From: Sphingobium jiangsuense
GTDB taxonomy: Bacteria; Pseudomonadota; Alphaproteobacteria; Sphingomonadales; Sphingomonadaceae
Direction of reading: 5' to 3'
DNA length: 64,000 bases
Assembly: GCF_014196495.1 (NCBI RefSeq)
Contig: NZ_JACIDT010000008.1
Location: forward strand, 1-64,000
Part shown: positions 28,217 through 35,802 of the stretch, in pieces
Numbering within the stretch: the first letter of the stretch is position 1
How the letters are laid out: each line of letters opens with the position of its first letter
Notes under the pieces: model-generated
Told to the model about the DNA's origin: nothing
The model's input: the letters and a program-made list of their open reading frames with translations, nothing else
Databases searched by the model: none
Position numbers and translations under genes: made by a program

Positions 28217-28468
28217 ATGGCCGCCGCCCGTCCTCCTTCCCGCCGCCGCGGCATCACCGCGAGCCTCGCCGCGCTGGCGCTGGCGCAGCTGGCCGTCCCG
28301 GCCCCGGCGCGTCCGATGATGACGATGACGGCATCGCTCTGCGGGTCGGGCCGGACGGTGCCGCTGCCGGTCGACAAGGATGACGGCCCGGACGGCGGCG
28401 AGCGGGACAAGCCATGCCAGATGCCCTGCCACGGCGTGGACCGGCGGCGCAAGGGCGCGGCGGGGTAA
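28217..28468 (+). CDS. Small exported Cys-containing protein after ccoS
   Basis: An 83-residue protein with a basic start (R-P-P-S-R-R-R-G) and a hydrophobic export segment ending A-P-A-R-P. The mature part has M-M-T-M-T-A-S-L-C-G-S-G and, near the end, K-P-C-Q-M-P-C-H-G. The Met- and Cys/His-containing stretches could bind a metal such as copper, which would fit the oxidase-assembly neighbours; that is inference. It begins 5 bases after the ccoS stop, so it is probably part of that operon. I recall similar short secreted proteins near cytochrome oxidase genes but cannot name the family. Confidence 0.65.
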   Translation: MAAARPPSRRRGITASLAALALAQLAVPAPARPMMTMTASLCGSGRTVPLPVDKDDGPDGGERDKPCQMPCHGVDRRRKGAAG

Positions 28469-28471
28469 GGT

Positions 28472-29377
28472 TCAGGGCAGCTTCACATGCGCTCCAGCCG
28501 CGCCCGCCGCCGGGCCGGTGAAGCAGATTTCCACCGTGTCGGCGGCCGCCTTGCGGGACCAGGTCACCGACCTGGCCGGGCGGAAGATGAAATCGCCCGC
28601 CCGCGCGCGCATCGGCCTGGCCCTGGCGCTGTTGGCGACCAGCTCCATCTCGCCCGATTCGACCCAGCAGATCTCGTCCACGCGGTTCGAGAAGGGGCCG
28701 TCGGCATAGCCCGCGCGATAGCTGTCATGGCTTGCCTCGATCTGCTGCGTGCCGTCGCGCTCGCGCGTGACGATGCGCCGGGTGGTGGCGAGGCCGCTCG
28801 TGTCGCCGGGGCGGGGAACGGCCTCATAATAGCGATAGTCGTAGAAGCGCATGCGCGGCCGGTCGGCGGGCCTGGCGGCGAGCGCTTCCAGCTCCGTTTT
28901 GGTGAGCCGGTAGCCGTCCTGCTGCCGCACCGGGGCGAAGGCGCAGATTTCGGTCGAATCCTCGACGATGTGCCCGCGCTGGGTCAGCGCGTCGGCGGGG
29001 CGCCAGAGGAAATTGCCCGGCCGCATGATCGTCGTCACGCCGTCGCTTTCCATCTCGAAGCGGCCGGAATGGAGATAGCACAGCTCCTCCACCCGATAGC
29101 CGAAGCCGAGCGGGAAGGTGGTGTCGAGCCCGCCCTTCCAGCTGTTATGATCCATGTCGAGCCCGGTCGCGCCATTGGCCGCGCCGATCACCAGCCGCTG
29201 CACGATCAGGCCCTTTTCGGCCGCCGGATTGCCGGGGGTGATGGTGGGCGCGATGGTCCTGGGGTCGACCACCTGCACCTGCGGCGCGGCCGGGGGCATG
29301 GGCGTTTCGGCGGCCCGCGCGGCGGTCGCGCCCGCCAGCCCGGCAAGCAGCATGATGCCGGCTATCGATCGGTTCAT
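28472..29377 (-). CDS. Exported double-cupin protein
   Basis: A 301-residue protein with a signal peptide (M-N-R-S-I-A-G then a hydrophobic core ending A-A-R-A-A-E). Two cupin-like halves share a pattern: R-V-E-E-L-C-Y-L-H-S-G-R-F-E-M with G-N-F-L-W-R-P-A, and R-V-D-E-I-C-W-V-E-S-G-E-M-E-L with G-D-F-I-F-R-P-A. The usual cupin His-x-His metal pair is not evident in either half, so it may bind a ligand or protein rather than catalyse. It is the last gene on the minus strand behind an MFS transporter (79-base gap). The periplasmic location suggests substrate handling. Confidence 0.75.
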   Translation of the reverse strand: MNRSIAGIMLLAGLAGATAARAAETPMPPAAPQVQVVDPRTIAPTITPGNPAAEKGLIVQRLVIGAANGATGLDMDHNSWKGGLDTTFPLGFGYRVEELCYLHSGRFEMESDGVTTIMRPGNFLWRPADALTQRGHIVEDSTEICAFAPVRQQDGYRLTKTELEALAARPADRPRMRFYDYRYYEAVPRPGDTSGLATTRRIVTRERDGTQQIEASHDSYRAGYADGPFSNRVDEICWVESGEMELVANSARARPMRARAGDFIFRPARSVTWSRKAAADTVEICFTGPAAGAAGAHVKLP

Positions 29378-29456
29378 TTTCCCTCTCCCTGCTGGAACAG
29401 TGTTTCCGATCCGGCGTCTAGCAGGGTTCATTTGCATTTGCAAATATAGGCAAATA

Positions 29457-30776
29457 TCAGGCCGAGGGAGACGCCTCCTCATGCCAGTCGCGGGCGAGGA
29501 AGCGGGCGGCGAACAGCAGCAGCGCCGCTGCCGCGACATAGAAGCACGTGCCCCAGAGGATCGCATGGCGCAGCGACTCCCCGCCATGGCTGGCCTTCAG
29601 ATAATCGGACAGCCAGCCGATCGCGGGCGTGCCGATACCGATGCCGATCAGATTGTTGATGAAGAGGAAGATCGCCGAGGCGGTCGTCCGCATCGTCACC
29701 GGCACCAGCCCCTGCACCGCCGCGATGATCGGGCCGAGCCAGACGAGGCCGAGCGCGGTCGGCACCAGCAGCAGCGCGATCGCCATCAGGATCGACTGGG
29801 CGCTGATGCCCGCCGCATAGAAGGGCACGGTCGCGACGAAGGCCACCGCAGGAATCAGCGCATAGGCGCCCCGGCTGCGCTTGCCCATGTCGTCGGCCAG
29901 CTTGCCGCCCAGCCATATGCCCGCAATGCCGCCCACCAGCAGGATCGCGCCATAATGCAGCGAGGCGGAAAGCAGCGTGATGCCGAAGCTGCGCACGAGA
30001 AAGCTCGGCAGCCAGAAGAACAGGCCATAGCCCATCATCGAGGAACAGGACGCGCCGACCGCCAGCAGCCAGAAGCTGGGCTTGCGGGCGAGCAGCGCCA
30101 GCACCGCGCCGATGCCCGCGCGCTCCTGCGCCGCCGTGGCGGGCGAGGGGGCAGGGGCGTCCGCGCGCGGATCGCGCACCACCTTGCGGAACAGCGGGGC
30201 GAGGCAGAGGCCGATCAGCCCGACGATGAAGAACGCATAGCGCCAGTCGATCAGCGTCGCGATGACGCCGCCGAAGACGATGCCGCTCGCGCTGCCGATC
30301 GGTATGCCGAAGGAATAGATGGCGAGCGCCCGCGCGCGCCGGTCCGCCGGATAGATGTCGGAAATCAGCGAATAGGCGGGCGCGACGCCGCCCGCCTCGC
30401 CGATGCCGACGCCCAGCCGCGCGGCGAAGATCTGCCAGAAATTCTGCGCCAGACCGCACACCGCCGTCATCAGGCTCCACAGCGCGAGCGCCACCGTCAT
30501 GATCAGGCCGCGATCGTGCCGGTCGGCCAGCCGCGCGATCGGTATGCCGAGGCCGCTGTAGAACAGCGCGAAGGCCAGCCCGCCCATCAGGCCGAGCTGC
30601 TGGTCGCTCAACCCCAGATCGGCCTTGATCGGCACCGCCAATATGCCGACGATCTGCCGGTCGATGAAGTTCAGCGTATAGGCGATGAGCAGCATCGCCA
30701 TCATCGCGCCGGTTCGACCGGGCCGCCCCTCGTTCAGGCCCGACAGCAAGGTGGGGGGCGACCCGGCTCCGCCCAT
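29457..30776 (-). CDS. Major facilitator superfamily transporter
   Basis: A 439-residue, 12-helix MFS protein. N-F-I-D-R-Q-I-V-G-I-L in helix 1 and the loop R-L-A-D-R-H-D-R-G resemble the spinster/hexuronate-like branch, and G-I-G-E-A-G-G-V-A-P-A-Y is typical of it. A Pro/Ala-rich central loop separates the halves. It starts two bases after the stop of the TonB receptor gene, so outer-membrane uptake and inner-membrane transport are co-expressed. The substrate is unknown. Confidence 0.9.
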   Translation of the reverse strand: MGGAGSPPTLLSGLNEGRPGRTGAMMAMLLIAYTLNFIDRQIVGILAVPIKADLGLSDQQLGLMGGLAFALFYSGLGIPIARLADRHDRGLIMTVALALWSLMTAVCGLAQNFWQIFAARLGVGIGEAGGVAPAYSLISDIYPADRRARALAIYSFGIPIGSASGIVFGGVIATLIDWRYAFFIVGLIGLCLAPLFRKVVRDPRADAPAPSPATAAQERAGIGAVLALLARKPSFWLLAVGASCSSMMGYGLFFWLPSFLVRSFGITLLSASLHYGAILLVGGIAGIWLGGKLADDMGKRSRGAYALIPAVAFVATVPFYAAGISAQSILMAIALLLVPTALGLVWLGPIIAAVQGLVPVTMRTTASAIFLFINNLIGIGIGTPAIGWLSDYLKASHGGESLRHAILWGTCFYVAAAALLLFAARFLARDWHEEASPSA

Positions 30777-30777
30777 G

Positions 30778-33132
30778 TCAGAACTTCACCCCAAGCGTGG
30801 CGAAGACCTGGCGCGGATTGCCGTAATAGGCGGTCAGCGTGCCTTCCGTCCCCAGCGCGGAGGTGAGCGGCTGGGTCAGCGCGCCCGTCACCGGATCGGC
30901 GGCGAGGAAGGTATAGCCCGACGTCTTGTACCGCTTGTTGGCGAGGTTCTTGCCATAGACGCCCAGCGTCCAGCGGTCCGACGGCGCGGTGTAGACGATG
31001 CTCGCATCCCACAGCGCATAGCCCTTCTGGTCGAGATAGGGGTTGGGAATCTCGAACTGATAGGTCTTGCTGCGATAGGACAGGCCGGTGTTCAGCGCGA
31101 CGCGCCCGTCGCCCACCGGCGCGCTGTAGCCCAGCGATCCGCTCATCGTCCATTCGGGCGTGTTCTGCACCTTGCGGTAGCGGGCCACGTCCACCGGGCT
31201 GGAAACGCCGCCGATGGTGACGTTGGTGATATATTCCTTATATTTGGCGTCGATATAGCCGAGGCTGGCCGACAGGGTGAGCATGTCGCCGGCCGTCGCC
31301 ATGTCGCGGGCGAGGCGGCCATTGGCCTCGAACTCCACGCCCTGGAAGCGCGCCTTGCCCGCATTGGTGACGACGCCGCAGAAATTCGGCCGGCCGCTGA
31401 CGATGCAGCCCGCCGATCCGGGTATCTGCACGTCCTTGTAATCCATGCGGAACAGCGCGAGGCCGATATTGAGCCGCCGGTCGAGCAGCGCGCCCTTATA
31501 GCCGATTTCGTAGCTGTCGACCGTTTCGGGGGCGAAGGCGATGAAGTCGGTCCGTTCCTGCACGCTGACGCTGCCATCGCCATTCACGTCCGGCGCATTG
31601 GCGCCGATCGCGCGCGGATCGAAGCCGCCGCCCTTGAAGCCCTGCGAATAGCTGGCGTAGAGCGTGTGATCCCGGCCGGGCTTGAAGCTCAGCGATGCGC
31701 GCGGCGTGAACTTCTTGTACTTGCGCGATCCGTCGAAATCGGTGTCCGCCGGTCCATAGGCGATGCCGCTGCCGCCGAACACCGGCGGGCCGCCGAGGAT
31801 ATAGCTCTGGCGCAGGATCGAGCCGGTGCGCTTGTCCCAGGTGTAGCGGCCGCCCACCGACAGGCTGAGCCGGTCGGTCAGGTCATAGGAGAAATCGGCG
31901 AACACCGCGGCCGTCTTTGTCTGGATATCGGCATCGGTGAAGGAGCTGAGCTGCGGCAGCAGCGTGGGCAGCGTGGTATAGAGCCGCGTGTCGAACTGCG
32001 TCTGCGCGGTCGCGTCCAGATAATAGACACCGATCAGGCCGTGCAGGCGGCCGCTGTCGATCTGGAGCTGCACTTCCTGGCTGATCTGCTCGTTATTGTA
32101 GAAGGCGGGCACGTCGAGGTCGACCTGCGGCAGCGCATCGAAATCGATCGGCGAGGCGCTCTTGTCCTTGCGCCACGCGCTGATCGACTTGAGCGTCAGC
32201 GCGTCGGACAGGTCCAGCGTGACATTGGCGGCAAGGCCATAGGCCTTGACGTCCTGCTTCGGGCTGTTGAGCCCGCCGCGGGTGTCGTAGACATCGTCCA
32301 GCACCGGCGCCTGGCTGACGAAGCTGGGGATCAGGCGGTGCCCGCCGCGCGCGTTGCTGCGGTCATGGGTATAGTCGCCGGAGATGCGGATGAGGCCGGG
32401 CTGGCCCTGACCGCCGATTTCCAGCGTGGCGCGGCCCGCCCACACATCCTTGTTGTAATTGTCGAGGCCGAGCGTCAGGTTCTTGCCGAAGCCGCCGCGC
32501 GACAGCCGCGCGACCGAGCCGCCGACGCGGACCATCTCGGAAAGCGGCGCGGCGACGGTGACGACGCCCTCGGCCAGATCGTAATTGCCGTAGCTCGCCC
32601 GCGCCTTCAGCTCGAACGTGTCGGGCAGGCGCCTGGTCACATATTTGATCGCGCCGCCGATGGTGTTGCGGCCATAGAGCGTGCCCTGCGGCCCGCGCAG
32701 CACCTCGATCCGCTCCACATCGTAAATATCGAGCACGGCGGCCTGCGGGCGGTTGAGGTACACATCGTCGAGATAGATGCCGACGCCCTGCTCGAACCCG
32801 GCGACCGGATCCTGCTGGCCGATGCCACGGATGAAGGCGGTCAGCGTCGAATTGGTGCCGCGCGAGGCCTCCAGCGTGGTGTTGGGCGTCATGTTGCCGA
32901 TATCGGTGATATCGAGCGCGCCCTGCGCCTCCAGCTTCTCGCCGGAAAAGGCGCTGACCGACACCGGCACGTCGAGCAGGCTTTCCTCGCGCCGCCGCGC
33001 GGTGACGATGATGTCGCCCGATCCGGCTTCCCCGGCCCCGGTCTGCGCCAGCGCGGCGGGGGTGGGCGCGAGCAGCATCAGCGGCAGGTAAGCGGCGGCG
33101 GAAAGCAGGCAGGTTTTGCGATAATGGCTCAT
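30778..33132 (-). CDS. TonB-dependent outer-membrane receptor
   Basis: A 784-residue receptor: signal peptide ending A-L-A-Q, a TonB-box-like D-I-I-V-T-A-R-R-R, plug motif V-P-V-S-V-S-A-F-S, R-G-P-Q-G-T-L-Y-G-R-N-T-I-G-G-A, and a C-terminal beta-strand ending in aromatic G-V-K-F. This V-T-A-R-R-R-E-E type is the branch common in sphingomonads for organic substrates rather than siderophores. A strong GGGAGGA site precedes this ATG. It lies between an alpha/beta hydrolase gene (13-base gap) and the MFS gene. Confidence 0.93.
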   Translation of the reverse strand: MSHYRKTCLLSAAAYLPLMLLAPTPAALAQTGAGEAGSGDIIVTARRREESLLDVPVSVSAFSGEKLEAQGALDITDIGNMTPNTTLEASRGTNSTLTAFIRGIGQQDPVAGFEQGVGIYLDDVYLNRPQAAVLDIYDVERIEVLRGPQGTLYGRNTIGGAIKYVTRRLPDTFELKARASYGNYDLAEGVVTVAAPLSEMVRVGGSVARLSRGGFGKNLTLGLDNYNKDVWAGRATLEIGGQGQPGLIRISGDYTHDRSNARGGHRLIPSFVSQAPVLDDVYDTRGGLNSPKQDVKAYGLAANVTLDLSDALTLKSISAWRKDKSASPIDFDALPQVDLDVPAFYNNEQISQEVQLQIDSGRLHGLIGVYYLDATAQTQFDTRLYTTLPTLLPQLSSFTDADIQTKTAAVFADFSYDLTDRLSLSVGGRYTWDKRTGSILRQSYILGGPPVFGGSGIAYGPADTDFDGSRKYKKFTPRASLSFKPGRDHTLYASYSQGFKGGGFDPRAIGANAPDVNGDGSVSVQERTDFIAFAPETVDSYEIGYKGALLDRRLNIGLALFRMDYKDVQIPGSAGCIVSGRPNFCGVVTNAGKARFQGVEFEANGRLARDMATAGDMLTLSASLGYIDAKYKEYITNVTIGGVSSPVDVARYRKVQNTPEWTMSGSLGYSAPVGDGRVALNTGLSYRSKTYQFEIPNPYLDQKGYALWDASIVYTAPSDRWTLGVYGKNLANKRYKTSGYTFLAADPVTGALTQPLTSALGTEGTLTAYYGNPRQVFATLGVKF

Positions 33133-33145
33133 GAGAGTCCTCCCT

Positions 33146-34078
33146 TTATGGCTTGTCGTTGAGAAAGGCGCGCAGGTCGGCGAGGCTGCGGTCGGCGGCC
33201 TCTTCCTGCGGGGCATGGCCGACATCCTCATAGACGATGCGGCGCGCGTTCGGGATCGCGGCGGCAAGGCGGTCGGCATGGTCGACCGGCACCACCTTGT
33301 CCTTGCTGCCCCACAGGATCAGCGTCGGCGCGGTGATGCGGCGCAGCTGCGCGGTGGGTTCGGGCAGGGTGAACTGTTCCAGATGGGAAATCAGCGCCGG
33401 GCCGTTGCCGGGCCGGGCGATCATCGCGCGCATCAGCTCCAGCCGCTGCGGCGTCAGCCGTTCGGGATGGGCGAAGATCTGCGCGGCGGAGAAGGCGACC
33501 GCCTGCGGGCTGGGCGCGGAAAGATAGGCGCGCATCGCGGGGGGCACCGGCACCGGCCGCTCGGTGACGCCGTTGATCGAATAGGCGGCGCTGTCGATCA
33601 GCACCAGCCTGTCCACCCGATCCGGGAAGAGCGCGGCGAAATTCCATGCGACGAGGCCGCCGAAGCTGTTGCCCGCAAGGGTGGCGCGGGCGATGCCCAG
33701 CCGGCCGAGCAGCGCCTTGAGCTGCCGCACCCGGTCGGCGGTGCCGTAGCGCGCCTGCGGGTCCGGATCGCTGAGGCCGTGGCCGGACAGGTCGTAGCGG
33801 ATCACCCGATGGTCGCGCGCAAGGTCGGCGGCCCAGCCGTCCCAGGTTTCGAGGCTGAAGGTGAAGCCGTGGATGAGGACGATGGGCGGCGCGGTTTCCG
33901 GCCCCTCGATGCGGACGCGCAGGCGCGCGCCGTCGATCTCCACCATCCGGTCGGGCGAGGCGGCGGGCACGGAGGACGCAACGGGGGCTGACGCGTCCCG
34001 CCGCGTCGCGGGGGCGGCGCAGGCGGCCAGCAGCAGCAGCGGGATCAGCGCGCCGGATCGGTTCGCGAGGGCAGGCAT
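33146..34078 (-). CDS. Lipoprotein alpha/beta hydrolase
   Basis: A 310-residue alpha/beta hydrolase with a lipoprotein signal: L-L-L-L-A-A-C, Cys20 being the lipidated residue. The oxyanion region is I-H-G-F-T-F, the nucleophile Ser138 sits in A-G-N-S-F-G-G, and the catalytic His is in D-V-G-H-A-P-Q. It should act at the inner face of the outer membrane or in the periplasm on an ester, lactone or similar bond. The start at M-P-A-L-A-N is chosen because it gives the signal; an ATG 27 bases upstream is possible. It lies with a TonB receptor and MFS transporter. Confidence 0.85.
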   Translation of the reverse strand: MPALANRSGALIPLLLLAACAAPATRRDASAPVASSVPAASPDRMVEIDGARLRVRIEGPETAPPIVLIHGFTFSLETWDGWAADLARDHRVIRYDLSGHGLSDPDPQARYGTADRVRQLKALLGRLGIARATLAGNSFGGLVAWNFAALFPDRVDRLVLIDSAAYSINGVTERPVPVPPAMRAYLSAPSPQAVAFSAAQIFAHPERLTPQRLELMRAMIARPGNGPALISHLEQFTLPEPTAQLRRITAPTLILWGSKDKVVPVDHADRLAAAIPNARRIVYEDVGHAPQEEAADRSLADLRAFLNDKP

Positions 34079-34171
34079 GTGCGAAATTCTCTCCCTTTTC
34101 GGCATCTTCGCGCCATGATCCTGAAAATAGGGAAGGATCGCGGCAGCGTCGATGACCGTAGGGATCAATTT

Positions 34172-35257
34172 CTATGGGACATTTTCGCTCAGACCGGGAT
34201 CGCGCGCATAGTCGCCGGGCGGCATGCCGTTCCATTGGCGAAAGGCGCGAGCGAAGCTGCGGCCGTCGGAAAAGCCCAGCATTTCCGCGACGGTCTGGAT
34301 CGACTGACCGTCCCGCAGCGCCTGCCGCGCATGGCGGTTGAGGATATCGGCGCGCAGCTCGCGAAAGCTGGTGCCCTCCGCGCTCAGCGCCCGGCGCAGC
34401 GAGGCGACCGACAGGCCGAGCAGCCGTGCCACCTCGCCTTGGTCGCGATAGTGGCGGGCGATCAGCTCCTCGACCCGGCTCGCCCAGCTTTCCCGCCGGA
34501 CCGGAGGAGACAGGCGGTCGAGCATGTCGGCGACGCCGCCATAGATGGTGCGCGCATTGATCACCGGGCTGGCCTGCGGCGTCACGGCGATGCGGTCGAG
34601 ATCGCCCGAATAGACCAGCGAGAAGAGCGGCGCGCCGCCCTGCACCGGCACCTGCCAGAAGCCGAGATGGCTCTGCGCGGCCGCCGCCGCGCCGCGCGTC
34701 GTCATGCGGATCAGCCGCACATCCTCCTGCCGCGGCACCGAGGAGAGGAGCAGCGTGTGCACATAGATCAGCAGGCATTCCAGCGACAGGATGACGAACG
34801 GCTCGTCATGGTCCAGCGCATAGGGGAAATCGGTGTCGTCTATCTCATAGACGGTCCGCCCGCCGCGCCGCGCGACGCGATTATATTTGCGGCCGTGGAT
34901 GATGTTGTAGCTGTTAGCCACCACGTCGAGCATGTCGGACAGGCTGCGGCAGCCGTGCAGCCGCGCCTGTATCAGCTCCGACGTGCCCGCCATCAGCGGG
35001 CGCAGCGACACATGGCAGCTTTCGTCCTCGCCCTGCAATGCCATCTGCTCGCACAGCCGGAAATAGTCGGAAAGGGGGATGCGGCTGTCGTCGGGCTGGT
35101 CGAACAGGTCTTCGGGCAATCCGGCCCGGTGCAGCACGCGCGCGGGCGCCAGGCGCGAGGCGTCCATGATCGCGACCAAGGGCCGCAGCGTGCCGAGGCG
35201 AAGAAAGGCGCCCTCGCCGGAAAGGCCGGACTGTCGCGCGGGGGAAAGCACCGTCAT
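34172..35257 (-). CDS. AraC-family transcriptional regulator
   Basis: A 361-residue regulator of the OruR/ArgR-like AraC branch. The N-terminal ligand domain occupies about 1-230; the C-terminal two-helix-turn-helix region includes A-R-L-L-G-L-S-V-A-S-L-R-R-A-L and the family hallmark A-E-M-L-G-F-S-D-G-R-S-F-A-R-A-F-R-Q-W. It is the first gene of the minus-strand run that continues with hydrolase, TonB receptor, MFS and bicupin, so it probably controls that set in response to the imported compound. The gap to the hydrolase start (93 bases) leaves room for an operator. Confidence 0.92.
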   Translation of the reverse strand: MTVLSPARQSGLSGEGAFLRLGTLRPLVAIMDASRLAPARVLHRAGLPEDLFDQPDDSRIPLSDYFRLCEQMALQGEDESCHVSLRPLMAGTSELIQARLHGCRSLSDMLDVVANSYNIIHGRKYNRVARRGGRTVYEIDDTDFPYALDHDEPFVILSLECLLIYVHTLLLSSVPRQEDVRLIRMTTRGAAAAAQSHLGFWQVPVQGGAPLFSLVYSGDLDRIAVTPQASPVINARTIYGGVADMLDRLSPPVRRESWASRVEELIARHYRDQGEVARLLGLSVASLRRALSAEGTSFRELRADILNRHARQALRDGQSIQTVAEMLGFSDGRSFARAFRQWNGMPPGDYARDPGLSENVP

Positions 35258-35323
35258 GGCCTTCTTCTAATACAGGCCCGCCGCGCTTGCCAGTATGCCA
35301 AGGGATGATGCGACAGGGCGATG

Positions 35324-35725
35324 CTAGGCCGCGCGATTCCGCAGCCGCCAGTTCATCACATGACCGGCGACCAGCAGCAGGCTGCCCGCGACGGTGAGCC
35401 CTGTTTCGCCCTGCTCGCCGAAGCCCGGCAGCAGCGCGGCGATCAGGCAGCCCATGCCCGCAAGGCCGAGCAGCGCTGGGCGGCGCGTGCGATGCCGCCG
35501 ATAGCCGAGCCGGAATGCCGCCAGCGCGAGCGGCACGACCAGCGCCAGCGCAACGGGGTGGAACGCCTCCGACCCGAAGAACAGGCCGGCCATGCCCGGC
35601 AGCGCCAGCAGCAGGATCGGCAGCGCAAGGCAATGGACGAGGCACAATAGCGAGGCGGAAACCGCCGCGCCCTCCACCATGTCGGCGCGCCGCCCCCCGG
35701 CCCGCCGGATATTCCTGGAACACAT
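35324..35725 (-). CDS. MerC-domain membrane protein
   Basis: A 133-residue protein with four hydrophobic segments. The first contains S-L-L-C-L-V-H-C-L-A-L-P, the Cys-x-x-His-Cys pattern of MerC-like transporters. There is no mer operon; instead the gene is divergent from a His-rich ZnuD-like receptor and shares a Zur-type operator. A zinc-related inner-membrane role is therefore likely, by context. The start chosen is M-C-S-R-N, which places the Zur box about 20-40 bases upstream; an ATG 45 bases further in is possible. Confidence 0.82.
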   Translation of the reverse strand: MCSRNIRRAGGRRADMVEGAAVSASLLCLVHCLALPILLLALPGMAGLFFGSEAFHPVALALVVPLALAAFRLGYRRHRTRRPALLGLAGMGCLIAALLPGFGEQGETGLTVAGSLLLVAGHVMNWRLRNRAA

Positions 35726-35745
35726 ATTTCTCGAAACCCTCTTGT

Positions 35746-35763
35746 GTGATGTTATATCATCAC
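35746..35763. promoter_or_regulatory. Zur-type palindrome between merC-like and znuD-like genes
   Basis: GTGATGTTATATCATCAC is an inverted repeat with 6-bp arms around TTATAT and resembles Zur boxes built on ATGTTATA. It lies 20 bases from the MerC-like start and 40 bases from the receptor start, so one site could repress both in zinc sufficiency. Confidence 0.75.
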
Positions 35764-35802
35764 TTAATAGGCGCCCGACCTCAAGAGCAAAAAGGGCTGA
35801 TC

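Noticed and set aside
35324..35725. Mercury resistance operon
   Set aside because: Only a MerC-like protein is present; merR, merT, merP and merA are absent and the context is zinc-related.
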